64,000 nucleotides of DNA from Geothermobacter hydrogeniphilus. GTDB taxonomy: Bacteria; Desulfobacterota; Desulfuromonadia; Desulfuromonadales; Geothermobacteraceae. The stretch lies in the NCBI RefSeq assembly GCF_002093115.1, contig NZ_NAAD01000003.1:124001-188000 (forward strand), read 5' to 3'. Positions within the stretch are counted from its first letter, which is position 1; each line of letters begins with the position of its first letter. This document shows positions 37,594 through 46,966 of the stretch, piece after piece. Made by a program: the position numbers and the translations under genes. The notes under the pieces are model-generated. The model was not told the DNA's origin. It saw only the letters and a list, made by a program, of their open reading frames with translations, and ran no database searches.

Positions 37594-38433
37594 ATGGACT
37601 GGCAGAGCTTTTTCTCCGGGGACGCGTTTACTGACTACGTGATTCCCTGGGTGATCAACATCGGCCTGTCGGCTGCCGTTTTTATTGTCGGACGAATTGT
37701 CGTCGGCATCATCACCGGGTTGATGCGCAAGCTGCTGACCAAGGCGAAGATGGATGAAATCCTGGTCGATTTCATCTACTCGATAGCCCACGCGGCGCTG
37801 GTGCTGTTTGTTATCATCGCCGCCCTTGACCAACTCGGAGTCGATACCACATCACTGATCGCCCTGCTCGGCGCCGCCGGCCTGGCGGTCGGCCTGGCGA
37901 TGAAGGATTCGCTGCAGAATTTTGCCGCCGGGGTGATGCTGATCATTTTTCGCCCCTTCCGGGCGGGGGATTATGTCGAGGTCGCCGGAACCGCGGGGAC
38001 GGTTGAGAAGATCAGTATTTTCAGTACCGTACTGAAAACCCCGGACAACTGCGAGGTCATCGTTCCCAACGGCAATATCTACGGGGACAACATCAAGAAC
38101 TACGCGGCCCGCCCGACCCGGCGCATCGACCTGGAGTTCGGTATCGGTTACGAGGATGATATCCGGCAGGCTCGCGACATCATGTTGCGGCAGATCCGCG
38201 CTGATGAACGGATTCTCGAGGATCCTGAACCGGTGGTGGCGGTTGCCGAGCTGGCTGACAGCAGTGTCAATTTCGTCGTTCGGCCCTGGGTTGAAACCGC
38301 TGATTACTGGGCGGTTCGTTTTGACCTGATCGAAAAGATCAAGCTTGCCTTTGATGCCGAGGGCATCTCGATCCCCTATCCGCAGATGGATGTCCACCTC
38401 GAACAGTCCCGCGCTGCGGCGGTTGGAAGCTGA
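37594..38433 (+). CDS. mscS: Small-conductance mechanosensitive channel, MscS family
   Basis: 279 residues from ATG 37594, which follows a GGGAGGAA site. Three membrane helices; the pore-lining helix has the Gly/Ala-rich pattern LGAAGLAVGLAMKDSLQNFAAGVMLI, followed by the beta domain motif FRPFRAGDYVEV and the VPNGNIYGDNIKN stretch. Typical short MscS architecture for hypo-osmotic pressure release. The stop overlaps the next ATG. Confidence 0.93.
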   Translation: MDWQSFFSGDAFTDYVIPWVINIGLSAAVFIVGRIVVGIITGLMRKLLTKAKMDEILVDFIYSIAHAALVLFVIIAALDQLGVDTTSLIALLGAAGLAVGLAMKDSLQNFAAGVMLIIFRPFRAGDYVEVAGTAGTVEKISIFSTVLKTPDNCEVIVPNGNIYGDNIKNYAARPTRRIDLEFGIGYEDDIRQARDIMLRQIRADERILEDPEPVVAVAELADSSVNFVVRPWVETADYWAVRFDLIEKIKLAFDAEGISIPYPQMDVHLEQSRAAAVGS

Positions 38434-39209
38434 TGGAGATTCTGGGTATCGATATCGGCGGCACCGGGATCAAGGCCGCGCCGGTCGATGTGGTCGGTGG
38501 TCGCCTGCTGTGCAAACGTCGTCGCCTGCTGACGCCGCAGCCGGCGACGCCGGCCGCGGTGGTGCGGACGGTGACGGAACTGGTGCGGAGTTTTTCCTGG
38601 AGCGGGCCGATCGGCTGTGGTTTTCCCGCGGTGGTTCGTAACGGCGTGGCCTTGTCGGCGGCCAACATCGACCGCTCCTGGGTCGGGGCCGATGCCGGGG
38701 CGCTGCTGTCGGAGGCGACCGGTTGCCCGGTGCGGCTGATCAATGATGCCGATGCCGCCGGGCTGGCCGAGATGCGTTTCGGAGCCGGGCGCGGCGTCGG
38801 CGGAACGGTGATCATGGTGACCATCGGCACCGGGCTCGGCTCGGCCCTGTTTCGTAACGGGGAACTGCTCCCCAACAGTGAACTCGGTCATCTCTATCTT
38901 GCCGACGGCACCATGGCCGAGCACTTTGCCTCCGCCCGTGTCCGCAAGGCGGAAGGGCTCTCCTGGCAGCAGTGGGCGGGGCGTTTCAGTCTGCACCTGC
39001 AGCAGCTGGAGCGGCTGCTCAATCCCGATCTTTTCATTCTCGGCGGCGGCGGGAGTAGGAAATATACGGAGTTCATCGATCTGCTCAAGGTCGAAACGCC
39101 GGTCAGGGTGGCACGCCATTTCAATGACGCCGGGATTGTCGGCGCTGCCCTGGCGGGATGCCCGGAAGCATTGCCAGACCGTGTCGCCAGTGGCATAATT
39201 CAGATCTGA
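38433..39209 (+). CDS. ppgK: ROK-family polyphosphate glucokinase-like protein
   Basis: 258 residues. Phosphate loop IDIGGTGIKAAPVD, the glucose-site segment NDADAAGLAEM, GTGLGSALF and ELGH define a ROK-fold glucokinase. The N-terminus (MEILGIDIGGTGIKAAPVD) and overall length match strictly polyphosphate-dependent glucokinases, but ATP as phosphoryl donor cannot be excluded by eye. It overlaps the mscS stop by one base. Confidence 0.82.
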   Translation: MEILGIDIGGTGIKAAPVDVVGGRLLCKRRRLLTPQPATPAAVVRTVTELVRSFSWSGPIGCGFPAVVRNGVALSAANIDRSWVGADAGALLSEATGCPVRLINDADAAGLAEMRFGAGRGVGGTVIMVTIGTGLGSALFRNGELLPNSELGHLYLADGTMAEHFASARVRKAEGLSWQQWAGRFSLHLQQLERLLNPDLFILGGGGSRKYTEFIDLLKVETPVRVARHFNDAGIVGAALAGCPEALPDRVASGIIQI

Positions 39210-39268
39210 ATATCGTGACTTTGCGGGTTCGAGGTTGTCCCCCCGGATATTCTCTCTATGGAGGTTCG

Positions 39269-39808
39269 ATGCGCCTGCTTCTCGTTATCCTTGTTCTCTG
39301 CGGTTCTGTTGTTTCCAGTCCGGCGGCCGAAACCGCGGTCACGGCCGACCAGGTGGTGACCCGCTTCCTGCAGCGGGACTTCATCGGCAGTCGTCTGACG
39401 CCGGAGGAATGGAAAACCAACATCGCCACCCTGGTTGGTTGGCAGACGGAGCCCGACTGGGCGGTGCTGGTGGTGGTGGAGAGCTATCGGGCCAAGCCGG
39501 TCCAGCGCGCTCCCGACGGGCTCCGTGCCGTGGTTGAATACCGGGTTCTCGGCGAACTGCTTGACGGGCAGTGGATTCCGCGCAAGAAGAGTCCTGAACT
39601 GCAGCGGGTCAACTTTCTGCTCGACCGGCAGGATGGGCGATGGCAGGTGAAACGGCCGGTTCAGCCGCCGCATATTTCCCTTGCCACGGCGATTCGACAG
39701 CTTGAAGTCGCCGCCGGTGAGTTTCAGCAGGCCGGCCGCCAGGCGATGCTGCAGCAGTCTCTGCAGCAACTGCGGGCGCTGCGGGACGCGGGGTCATCGG
39801 GATCATAA
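39269..39808 (+). CDS. Exported protein of unknown function
   Basis: 179 residues from ATG 39269 with a GGAGG site upstream. A clear signal peptide (MRLLLVILVLCGSVVSSPAAE) points to the periplasm. The rest is soluble, with WQTEPDWAVLVVVESY, a strand-rich middle and a Gln-rich helical end (QQAGRQAMLQQSLQQL). No family I recognise. Confidence 0.75.
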   Translation: MRLLLVILVLCGSVVSSPAAETAVTADQVVTRFLQRDFIGSRLTPEEWKTNIATLVGWQTEPDWAVLVVVESYRAKPVQRAPDGLRAVVEYRVLGELLDGQWIPRKKSPELQRVNFLLDRQDGRWQVKRPVQPPHISLATAIRQLEVAAGEFQQAGRQAMLQQSLQQLRALRDAGSSGS

Positions 39809-39957
39809 CGTCCCGAAGGAAGGTTTCCAGGCTTGTGCCTGAAGCCGTTGATGCCGGACTTGATTCAGGTCACGGGTCGTGAATTCGTCTTCTTTGCGAT
39901 TGATATTCCAATCTGTTATCGGGAGGTTCGTCACTGTTATCCGAGGAGAGGTGCAAA

Positions 39958-40344
39958 ATGGCTGTACAGAAGTTGATCGATGATTTGAAAAACGGCAGTG
40001 GTATCAAACGTTCCCGGGCCGCGGCCGAATTGGGCCACTGCGGTGATCTCGCCGCCGCCGCCGCCCTGATCGGCGCCCTCGAGGATACCAATGCCACGGT
40101 ACGCAGCAATGCCACCTTCGCTCTCGGTGAACTGGGGGTGCGTGAAGCCGTGCCGCAACTGGTCCCGATGCTGAAAGATGGCGATGAGTGGGTCCGCAAG
40201 AGCGCGGCCAAGGCTCTCGGGCTACTGAAGGCCGAAGAGGCACTGCCGCACCTGGAAGCGGCCCTGGAGGATCCCTCGGACATTGTTCGCAGCAATGTCA
40301 GCCGCAGCCTGGAGCAGATTCGCAGCAGCATGTCGGGTTCTTGA
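39958..40344 (+). CDS. HEAT-repeat protein
   Basis: 128 residues made of about four HEAT/PBS-lyase-type helical repeats, each with the pattern RxxAAxALGxLxxxxAVPxLVxxLxD (seen as VRSNATFALGELGVREAVPQ, split from VRKSAAKALGLLKAEEALPH). No signal peptide. Such proteins act as protein-binding scaffolds; the partner is unknown. A GAGGAGAGG site precedes the ATG. Confidence 0.88.
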   Translation: MAVQKLIDDLKNGSGIKRSRAAAELGHCGDLAAAAALIGALEDTNATVRSNATFALGELGVREAVPQLVPMLKDGDEWVRKSAAKALGLLKAEEALPHLEAALEDPSDIVRSNVSRSLEQIRSSMSGS

Positions 40345-40368
40345 TCTTTTTTAATTTTATCGTATGAT
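40341..40368 (+). promoter_or_regulatory. Probable sigma-70 promoter of the ComEA-like gene
   Basis: TTGATC, 16-base AT-rich spacer, TATGAT. It overlaps the stop codon of the HEAT-repeat gene. The 135-base leader that follows contains a 9-bp stem ACCTGAACC / GGTTCAGGT at 40410-40431 and an AAGGAGGGG at 40446 that is not next to a start codon. Confidence 0.65.
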
Positions 40369-40510
40369 AGCAGCACGCTGAATCGTTTCCGGTGCAACAT
40401 GGAGGTTGGACCTGAACCCTCAGGTTCAGGTTGGAAATAAGCCGCGAAAGGAGGGGTGGAGAATTGCCGGAGGCGGTTCCATTCAACCCTTTTCATGGAG
40501 GAAAAGAACG

Positions 40511-40810
40511 ATGAAACGTCTGTTTGTTGCTGTGTTGCTGGTTGTGTCGAGCCTGTTCGTTTTCAGCCTGCCGGCTGGTGCCGCCGAGGTGCCGTTGCAG
40601 GCTCAGGTCAAGACCGGCGCTGTCAATGTCAATGTCGCTACGACCAGGGAATTGCAGAAGTTGCCCGGAGTCGGCAAGGTGACCGCTGAGCGGATTGTCG
40701 CCTTCAGGGACGCCAACGGCCCTTTTGCTTCGGTCGATGCCCTGGTCAAGGTCCAGGGGATTGGCAGAAAAACGCTGGAAAAGATTCGTCCGCTGGTGGT
40801 GGTTGAGTAA
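40511..40810 (+). CDS. Exported ComEA-like helix-hairpin-helix protein
   Basis: 99 residues. A signal peptide ending near PAGAAE is followed by a ComEA-type double HhH domain: VNVNVATTRELQKLPGVG and FASVDALVKVQGIGRKTLEKI. ComEA binds incoming DNA during transformation; this small one-domain form lacks the membrane anchor of Gram-positive ComEA, and such proteins also occur outside competence systems. An ATGGAGGAA site precedes the ATG. A terminator follows. Confidence 0.85.
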   Translation: MKRLFVAVLLVVSSLFVFSLPAGAAEVPLQAQVKTGAVNVNVATTRELQKLPGVGKVTAERIVAFRDANGPFASVDALVKVQGIGRKTLEKIRPLVVVE

Positions 40811-40849
40811 TTCTGACTTCCTGTCCGGTTTTCCATCAAACGGAGCAGA

Positions 40850-40876
40850 GCCCGCCGGGCAACCGGCGGGCTTTTT
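40850..40876 (+). terminator. Intrinsic terminator after the ComEA-like gene
   Basis: GCCCGCCGG / CCGGCGGGC stem of 9 bp, GCAA tetraloop, TTTTT. A textbook rho-independent terminator on the + strand. Confidence 0.95.
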
Positions 40877-40955
40877 CAATAAAATGTAAGCGGTGAGATG
40901 TTTTTTGAGATTTTTTTGAGATGGCGAGGCTATACTCGCAACTTCTTTCTGTTGA

Positions 40956-41077
40956 TGGCGTCGCAAAAACTCACCAGCAGCTGCGTTGCTGCGTTTGTCT
41001 CGCTGCTTCAACGTACGTAAATACGCCTCATTGCTCGACAATCGCGCGCCTTGCTGCTGGCGCTTTTTGCTTAGCCA
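40956..41077. repeat. Long imperfect palindrome with CGTACGT centre
   Basis: Arms TGGC-GCAAAAA-CCAGCAGC pair with GCTGCTGG-TTTTTGC-GCCA; the centre is AACGTACGTAAATACG. It lies in the leader of the DUF2061-APS-kinase-like gene, about 60 bases before its start. A separate hairpin GATGCTTTTTGCGAAAGCATC (given as GATGCTTTTTGC, GAAAGCATC) follows at about 41094-41105. Confidence 0.75.
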
Positions 41078-41136
41078 ACACTCTTGATGCTTTTTGCGAA
41101 AGCATCTTCTGTTCAGCCGGTCGAGGTGTTTTTTTC

Positions 41137-41919
41137 ATGCAGTATGAAACCAGGGCACGCTCCATCTTCAAGGCCCTTTCGTGGCGCACCTGGGCCACCA
41201 TCACCACGGCGGTCATCGTCTTCGCCTTTACCGGACGGTTCGCCCTGGCGCTGACCGTCGGCGCCCTGGAAGTTGTCGCCAAGATGGCGCTCTATTTTTT
41301 TCACGAGCGCCTGTGGCAGAAGATCCGCTGGGGGAAGAAAGAGGTGCCGGCCTTTGTCCTCTGGTTTACCGGTCTGCCCGCCTCCGGTAAAAAAGCCGTG
41401 GCCGACAGAGTGTACCAGCTGCTGAAAGACCGGGGGCTCAAGGTTGAACGTCTCGACAGCCGTGATGTCCGCCCCCTTTTCCCCGAAACCGGCTTCTCTC
41501 CGCCCGAGGTCAACCGCCACGTCAAGCGCTCCGGCCACCTCTGCGCGATGCTGGAAAAGAACGGGGTCAGCGTGGTCGCGTCCTTTGTTTCTCCCTACCG
41601 TGAAAGTCGTGAATTCGCCCGGCGGATGGCCGCGACCTTTGTCGAGGTTCACATGCGTTCGACGCCGGAGGCCTGTATGAAGCGGGACAGCAAGGGGCAC
41701 TACGCCAGAGCCCAAAGAGGAGAATTCAAATATTTCCCCGGCGTGGATGTCGCCTATGAGCAGCCGCGGCAGCCGGAAATCGTGATCGATGTGGAGCAGA
41801 CCCCTGCCGAGAGAGCCGCGGAGCAGGTGCTTGACTACCTGAAGAAGCATGTCCTGGTCGAAGGCCGACGGGTGAAGAAGGCGCCGGCAGCGGCCGAAGT
41901 TTCTTTCGATGAATCCTGA
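41137..41919 (+). CDS. DUF2061 membrane domain fused to a degenerate APS-kinase domain
   Basis: 260 residues from ATG 41137; longer in-frame reading would run through the upstream palindrome. Residues 1-66 form a DUF2061 domain with two short membrane helices (TWATITTAVIVFAFTG and ALTVGALEVVAKMALYFF). Residues about 72-240 follow APS kinase (CysC): VLWFTGLPASGKK, SFVSPYRESREFARR, and the FKYFPGVDVAYEQP region. The Walker A motif reads GLPASGKK, with Lys where CysC needs Ser/Thr, so ATP handling may be altered. It sits directly upstream of cysD and cysNC, the latter having its own intact kinase domain. Confidence 0.82.
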   Translation: MQYETRARSIFKALSWRTWATITTAVIVFAFTGRFALALTVGALEVVAKMALYFFHERLWQKIRWGKKEVPAFVLWFTGLPASGKKAVADRVYQLLKDRGLKVERLDSRDVRPLFPETGFSPPEVNRHVKRSGHLCAMLEKNGVSVVASFVSPYRESREFARRMAATFVEVHMRSTPEACMKRDSKGHYARAQRGEFKYFPGVDVAYEQPRQPEIVIDVEQTPAERAAEQVLDYLKKHVLVEGRRVKKAPAAAEVSFDES

Positions 41920-41964
41920 CCATCACATCGTCAACTCATATATGAAAGAGTGGAAAGTTATTTT

Positions 41965-42864
41965 ATGAACCAGACCCACCTGCGCCAGCTGGAAGCGGAA
42001 AGTATCCATATCATGCGCGAGGTCGCCGCGGTTTTCGAAAACCCGGTGATGCTCTACTCCATCGGCAAAGATTCCTCGGTGATGCTGCACCTGGCCCGCA
42101 AGGCCTTTCATCCCGGGAAGCTGCCCTTCCCGCTGATGCATGTCGACACCACCTGGAAGTTCCGTGAGATGATCGCGTTTCGGGAGCGGATGGCGGCCGA
42201 GCATGGTTTTGAACTGCTGGTTCATACCAACCTGGAGGGTGTTGAACGGGGGATTTCTCCCTTCACCCACGGCAGCGCCCTCTACACTGACGTGATGAAG
42301 ACCGAGGGGTTGAAGCAGGCGCTTGACAAGTACGGCTTCGATGCCGCCTTCGGCGGCGCGCGGCGGGACGAGGAAAAGTCGCGCGCCAAGGAACGGATCT
42401 TTTCCTTCCGCAGCGCCAATCACCGCTGGGATCCGAAGAACCAGCGACCCGAATTGTGGAATCTCTACAACACCCGGGTCGCTCCGGGCGAGAGCATCCG
42501 TGTTTTTCCGCTCTCCAACTGGACCGAACTGGATATCTGGCAGTACATCTATCTTGAGCAGATTCCCATCGTGCCGCTCTACTACGCCAAGGTCAGGCCG
42601 GTACTGGAACGGGAAGGCATGCTGATTCTCGCCGATGATGACCGTCTCGAACTGAAGCCGGGCGAAAAGATCGTCGAAAAGTCAGTCCGTTTCCGTACCC
42701 TCGGCTGCTACCCGCTGACCGGAGCCGTCGAATCGACCGCCGCCACCCTGCCGGAAATCATCCAGGAAATGCTGCTGACCCGCACCTCGGAACGCCAGGG
42801 GCGCGCCATCGATCACGACCAGGCCGGCAGCATGGAGAAGAAGAAGCAGGAAGGGTATTTTTAA
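41965..42864 (+). CDS. cysD: Sulfate adenylyltransferase subunit 2
   Basis: 299 residues from ATG 41965 ([20 protein letters not shown]), the conserved start; a GTG at 41950 would add five residues. PP-loop pyrophosphatase-type fold with [14 protein letters not shown] and the [17 protein letters not shown] segment. With CysN it forms APS from sulfate and ATP. The gene is followed by a 120-base gap filled with heptamer repeats before cysNC. Confidence 0.97.
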   Translation: MNQTHLRQLEAESIHIMREVAAVFENPVMLYSIGKDSSVMLHLARKAFHPGKLPFPLMHVDTTWKFREMIAFRERMAAEHGFELLVHTNLEGVERGISPFTHGSALYTDVMKTEGLKQALDKYGFDAAFGGARRDEEKSRAKERIFSFRSANHRWDPKNQRPELWNLYNTRVAPGESIRVFPLSNWTELDIWQYIYLEQIPIVPLYYAKVRPVLEREGMLILADDDRLELKPGEKIVEKSVRFRTLGCYPLTGAVESTAATLPEIIQEMLLTRTSERQGRAIDHDQAGSMEKKKQEGYF

Positions 42865-42875
42865 AAGCAAAAGCG

Positions 42876-42970
42876 GCTAAAGGTTACATACCACATCGGC
42901 TAAAGGCCAAAGGTTAAAGGTCGAAAGGAGCCGGTTATCCCCTTAGCCTTTAGCCCTTCGCCCTTAGCCG
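42876..42970. repeat. Inverted heptamer arrays between cysD and cysNC
   Basis: A run of AAAGGYY-type 7-base units (GGCTAAAGGCCAAAGGTTAA) is followed, after a short GGAGCCGGTTATC spacer, by the complementary series CCCTTAGCCTTTAGCCCTTC. The two halves can pair through GGCTAAAGG / CCTTTAGCC. No gene. It may affect the cysD-cysNC transcript, which otherwise looks like one operon. Confidence 0.7.
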
Positions 42971-42984
42971 CACTTGAGGAACTT

Positions 42985-44916
42985 ATGAACAACCAATCCG
43001 TACTGATCGCCGAAGATATTCACGCTTACCTGAAAGCCCAGGAAGAAAAATCGATGCTGCGCTTCATTACCTGCGGCAGCGTCGATGACGGCAAGTCGAC
43101 CCTGATCGGGCGGCTGCTGTGGGATTCGAAGCTGGTCTTCGAGGACCACCTGGCAGCGCTGGAAGCCGACAGCAAACGGATCGGCACCCAGGGGGACGAG
43201 ATCGATTATGCGCTGCTGCTCGACGGCCTGCAGGCCGAGCGGGAACAGGGGATCACCATCGATGTCGCCTACCGCTTCTTTTCCACCGACAAGCGCAAGT
43301 TCATCGTCGCCGACACCCCGGGGCATGAACAGTACACCCGCAACATGGTCACCGGCGCCTCGACCGCACAGCTGGCGGTGATCCTGGTTGACGCCCGCAA
43401 GGGCGTGCTGACCCAGACCCGGCGTCACAGTTTCCTGGTGTCGCTGGTGGGGATCCGCAAGGTTGTGCTGGCGATTAACAAGATGGACCTGGTCGACTAT
43501 CGTGAAGAGACCTACAAAACCATCTGCGCCGACTACCGGCAGTTCGCTGCCGAACTCGGTTTCGAGGAGATGACCTGCATCCCGATCTCGGCTCTTAAGG
43601 GGGACAACATCATCCACCCCGGGGAGAATATGCCCTGGTACGACGGCCCGACGCTGATGCACGCCCTGGAGACGGTCGCGGTCGGCGACCGGGCGGTGGA
43701 ACTGCCGTTCCGCATGCCGGTGCAGTGGGTCAACCGGCCCAATCTTGATTTCCGGGGATTTTCCGGCACCATCGCCTCAGGCCGCATTTTGCCGGGAGAC
43801 CGGATCGTCGTGCCCGGATCGGGACAGACCAGCCGCATCCGACGCATCGTCACCATGGACGGAGACCTGGACCAGGCGGTTGCCGGACAGGCGGTCACCC
43901 TCTGCCTCGAAGACGAGATCGATATCAGCCGCGGTGACCTGCTGGCCGATGCCGAGGCGCGGCCTGTTCATGCCGACCAGTTCCAGGCGCACCTGGTCTG
44001 GATGCACGAGGACGCCCTGCTGCCGGGACGCAGCTACCTGCTCAAGACCGGCGCCAGTCTGGTGACCGCCCAGATCGGCGAGTTGAAATACCGCGTCGAC
44101 GTCAACAGTCTTGAACATCAGCCGTGCAAGACCCTGGCGCTCAACGAGATCGGCGTCTGCAACCTCGCCCTGGATCGTGCTGTCTCCTTCGATCCCTACA
44201 AGGAGAACCGCGGCACCGGCAATTTCATTCTCATCGACCGCCTGACCAACGCCACCGTCGGTGCCGGAATGATCGATCATCCGCTGCGCCGCGCCAGCAA
44301 TATTCACTGGCAGTCGATCGATGTCAACAAAGACTCCCGCGCCGCCATCAAGGGGCAGAAACCCTGTGTCCTCTGGTTCACCGGGCTTTCCGGCGCCGGC
44401 AAGTCGACCATTGCCAACCTGGTGGAAAAGAAACTGCATGCCCTCGGTCGTCATACCTACCTGCTCGACGGCGACAATGTCCGCCATGGTCTGAACAAGG
44501 ATCTCGGTTTTACCGACGCTGACCGGGTGGAGAACATCCGCCGTATCGCCGAGGCGGCCCGACTCTTCGTCGATGCCGGGATCATCGTCCTGACCGCTTT
44601 CATCTCCCCGTTTCGCAGTGAGCGAAAGATGGCCCGTGACCTGCTGGAGGAGGGCGAATTCATCGAGGTTTTTGTCGACACCCCGCTTGAAGTCTGTGAA
44701 CAGCGCGATCCCAAGGGGCTCTACAAGAAGGCCCGTTCCGGCCAGTTGCCGAATTTCACCGGCATCGACTCGGCCTACGAACCGCCGGAAAATGCCGAAA
44801 TGGTGATCGATACCCGGGAAAAGCCGGCCGAAGAGATCGCCGAAGAGATTGTCAAGCGGCTGCTCGGCGATGAATTGCTCGGCGAGCAGCGCGACGGAAC
44901 CTTGTGGCAGTCATGA
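42985..44916 (+). CDS. cysNC: Bifunctional sulfate adenylyltransferase subunit 1 / APS kinase
   Basis: 643 residues (NodQ-like fusion). The N-terminal EF-Tu-like GTPase half has GSVDDGKS at about 31-38, ADTPGHEQY and NKMDLVDY. The C-terminal APS kinase half begins near 458 with [14 protein letters not shown] (Walker A about 467-475), [12 protein letters not shown] and the [11 protein letters not shown] catalytic segment; all intact. Makes APS and then PAPS, for sulfur assimilation or sulfation. The TGA overlaps the cysQ ATG. Confidence 0.96.
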   Translation: MNNQSVLIAEDIHAYLKAQEEKSMLRFITCGSVDDGKSTLIGRLLWDSKLVFEDHLAALEADSKRIGTQGDEIDYALLLDGLQAEREQGITIDVAYRFFSTDKRKFIVADTPGHEQYTRNMVTGASTAQLAVILVDARKGVLTQTRRHSFLVSLVGIRKVVLAINKMDLVDYREETYKTICADYRQFAAELGFEEMTCIPISALKGDNIIHPGENMPWYDGPTLMHALETVAVGDRAVELPFRMPVQWVNRPNLDFRGFSGTIASGRILPGDRIVVPGSGQTSRIRRIVTMDGDLDQAVAGQAVTLCLEDEIDISRGDLLADAEARPVHADQFQAHLVWMHEDALLPGRSYLLKTGASLVTAQIGELKYRVDVNSLEHQPCKTLALNEIGVCNLALDRAVSFDPYKENRGTGNFILIDRLTNATVGAGMIDHPLRRASNIHWQSIDVNKDSRAAIKGQKPCVLWFTGLSGAGKSTIANLVEKKLHALGRHTYLLDGDNVRHGLNKDLGFTDADRVENIRRIAEAARLFVDAGIIVLTAFISPFRSERKMARDLLEEGEFIEVFVDTPLEVCEQRDPKGLYKKARSGQLPNFTGIDSAYEPPENAEMVIDTREKPAEEIAEEIVKRLLGDELLGEQRDGTLWQS

Positions 44917-45716
44917 CCGAACAGGACAAGGCTATCATGGATATCGATATCGCCAGGGTCTGCGCCATCGCCCGTGCCGCGGGAGAGGCGATCATGGAGA
45001 TCTATGCCGGGGAGTTCAATGTCGAACTCAAGGGGGATCAGTCGCCGCTGACCTGCGCCGACAAGGCCTCCCACCAGGTCATCAGCGCCGGGCTTAAGCG
45101 TAACTTTCCCGAGATTCCGATTCTCTCCGAGGAGGGGGCGGAGATCTCTTTTGATGAGCGCCGCGGCTGGGAGCGTTTCTGGCTGGTCGATCCCCTCGAC
45201 GGCACCAAGGAGTTCATTAAGCGCAACGGCGAATTCACCGTCAACATCGCCCTGATTGAAGCCGGGCAGCCGGTTCTCGGGGTGGTCTACGTCCCGGTGC
45301 AGGAGAAACTCTACTGGGGAATCGAGGGACAGGGCGCCTGGCTGCAGACGGGGCGGGGCGAGCCGTGCCCGGTCCGTGTCCGCAACCCCGATCCCGCGGC
45401 GGGATTGAAGGTGGTGATGAGCCGCTCCCATCCGTCGCCGGAGCTGGCGGCCTACCTGGAGAAAATTCGCGTCGCCGAAGCGGTTTCGGTCGGCAGTTCA
45501 CTGAAACTCTGTGTCGTCGCCGAGGGGCTGGCCGATATCTACCCGCGTCTCGGTCCGACCATGGAATGGGATACCGCCGCCGGTCACGCCGTTGCCGTCG
45601 CCGCCGGGGCGAGGGTGACGACCCCCGGGGGAGAGCCGCTGTGTTACAACAAGCAGAACCTGCTCAATCCCCACTTCATCGTCGCCCCGCCGGGGCTGGA
45701 GCTGCCGCGGGTCTGA
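44913..45716 (+). CDS. cysQ: 3'(2'),5'-bisphosphate nucleotidase
   Basis: 267 residues from ATG 44913, overlapping the cysNC stop (ATGA). Lithium-sensitive phosphatase of the inositol monophosphatase superfamily that recycles PAP from PAPS use. Metal-site motifs [19 protein letters not shown] and [12 protein letters not shown] are all present. Operon position with the PAPS-forming genes supports the assignment over inositol monophosphatase. ATG 44937 is a possible alternative start. Confidence 0.94.
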   Translation: MTEQDKAIMDIDIARVCAIARAAGEAIMEIYAGEFNVELKGDQSPLTCADKASHQVISAGLKRNFPEIPILSEEGAEISFDERRGWERFWLVDPLDGTKEFIKRNGEFTVNIALIEAGQPVLGVVYVPVQEKLYWGIEGQGAWLQTGRGEPCPVRVRNPDPAAGLKVVMSRSHPSPELAAYLEKIRVAEAVSVGSSLKLCVVAEGLADIYPRLGPTMEWDTAAGHAVAVAAGARVTTPGGEPLCYNKQNLLNPHFIVAPPGLELPRV

Positions 45717-45754
45717 ATAAGGCCTTAAACCGGATTCAGGCAAGGGAGAAAAAA

Positions 45755-46771
45755 ATGTCGATACTCGTGACCGGCGGGGCCGGATATATTGGTTCCCACA
45801 CCGTCCTTGAGCTGTTGCAGGCGGGGCAGGAGGTGGTCGTGGTCGACAACCTCAGCAATGCCTCGCCGGTTGCCCTTAAGCGGGTTGCCGAGCTGGCCGG
45901 GCGCCAGGCGCGGCTGGAGGTGGCCGATATCCGCGACCGGTCGGCACTGCGGCGTATTTTCGATGACTGCCGTCCCGCCGCAGTGGTCCACTTCGCCGGG
46001 CTCAAGGCGGTCGGCGAATCCTGTGACATCCCGCTGGCCTATTATCAGAACAATGTTGCCGGTACCGCCACCCTCTGCGAGGTGATGGCCGAGGTCGGCT
46101 GCAAGCGGCTGGTCTTCAGTTCCTCGGCCACCGTCTACGGTGACCCGGCCTCCCTGCCGATCCGCGAGGATTTCCCCACCGGGGCGACCAATCCCTACGG
46201 ACGGACCAAGCTCTTCATCGAGGAGATGCTGCGCGACCTGCATACCTCCGACTCCGAGTGGCGGATCGCCCTGCTGCGCTACTTCAATCCGATCGGCGCC
46301 CATGAAAGCGGCCGCATCGGCGAGAATCCCAACGGCATTCCCAACAACCTCTTTCCCTTTATCACCCAGGTCGCTGTCGGCAAGCGTGAACGACTGTCGA
46401 TCTTCGGCGATGATTACCCGACCGTCGACGGTACCGGGGTGCGCGACTACATCCATGTTGTCGACCTCGCCCTCGGCCATCTCCGAGCGCTGGAACGTCT
46501 CGAACGCGAGCCGGGGCTGGTCTGCGTCAATCTCGGCACCGGACAGGGCTACTCGGTGCTGCAGATGGTCGACGCCTTTCAGCGGATCAACAACATCGCG
46601 GTGCCCTACCGGATTGTGGCCCGCCGCCCGGGAGATATCGCCGCCTGCTACGCCGACCCGTCCCTGGCCGCGGAAGAACTGGGCTGGAAGGCCGAACGCG
46701 GACTCGAAGAGATGTGCCGCGACGGCTGGAGATGGCAGCGGCAGAATCCGAACGGCTACGCCGGGGAGTGA
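45755..46771 (+). CDS. galE: UDP-glucose 4-epimerase
   Basis: 338 residues from ATG 45755, which has GGGAG 7 bases upstream. Short-chain dehydrogenase fold: TGGAGYIGSHTVLELL NAD-binding loop, SSSATVYG and the YxxxK catalytic pair in NPYGRTKLFIEEM. The C-terminus GDIAACYADPSLAAEELGW is typical. The stop codon is followed after two bases by a 16-unit heptamer array. Confidence 0.96.
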   Translation: MSILVTGGAGYIGSHTVLELLQAGQEVVVVDNLSNASPVALKRVAELAGRQARLEVADIRDRSALRRIFDDCRPAAVVHFAGLKAVGESCDIPLAYYQNNVAGTATLCEVMAEVGCKRLVFSSSATVYGDPASLPIREDFPTGATNPYGRTKLFIEEMLRDLHTSDSEWRIALLRYFNPIGAHESGRIGENPNGIPNNLFPFITQVAVGKRERLSIFGDDYPTVDGTGVRDYIHVVDLALGHLRALERLEREPGLVCVNLGTGQGYSVLQMVDAFQRINNIAVPYRIVARRPGDIAACYADPSLAAEELGWKAERGLEEMCRDGWRWQRQNPNGYAGE

Positions 46772-46773
46772 AG

Positions 46774-46885
46774 GAGATGGGAGATGGGAGATGGGAGATG
46801 GGAGATGGGAGATGGGAGATGGGAGATGAGAGATGGGAGATGGGAGATGGGAGATGGGAGATGAGAGATGAGAGATGAGAGATGA
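46774..46885 (+). repeat. GAGATGG heptamer array, 16 units
   Basis: Sixteen tandem 7-base units, eleven GAGATGG and five GAGATGA, starting two bases after the galE stop. Opposite-sense units (CTCACATCTCACGT-type) follow at 46926-46966 and run into the 3' end of the convergent aminotransferase gene, supplying its stop codon. Confidence 0.92.
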
Positions 46886-46925
46886 GCAGGGGGTGAAGAG
46901 GTTTGCTCCTTATTCTTGCCTTTGC

Positions 46926-46966
46926 CTCTCACGTCTCACATCTCACATCTCACGTCTTACATCTCA
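46926..46966 (-). repeat. Heptamer array at the aminotransferase 3' end
   Basis: About six TCACATC/TCACGTC-type 7-base units; read on the minus strand they are GATGTGA, and the first TGA in that series is the stop codon of the aminotransferase. With the galE array this makes an inverted pair of heptamer arrays between two convergent genes. Confidence 0.8.

Noticed and set aside
41028-41136. N-terminal extension of the DUF2061-APS-kinase protein (start near 40921)
   Set aside because: It would translate the palindrome; the DUF2061 domain begins at ATG 41137.
45365-45754. Upstream extension of galE by 130 codons
   Set aside because: The extension lies entirely inside cysQ in another frame; the GalE NAD-binding motif begins right after the ATG at 45755.
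46774-46885. Tandem array as CRISPR
   Set aside because: Units are 7 bases with no spacers.
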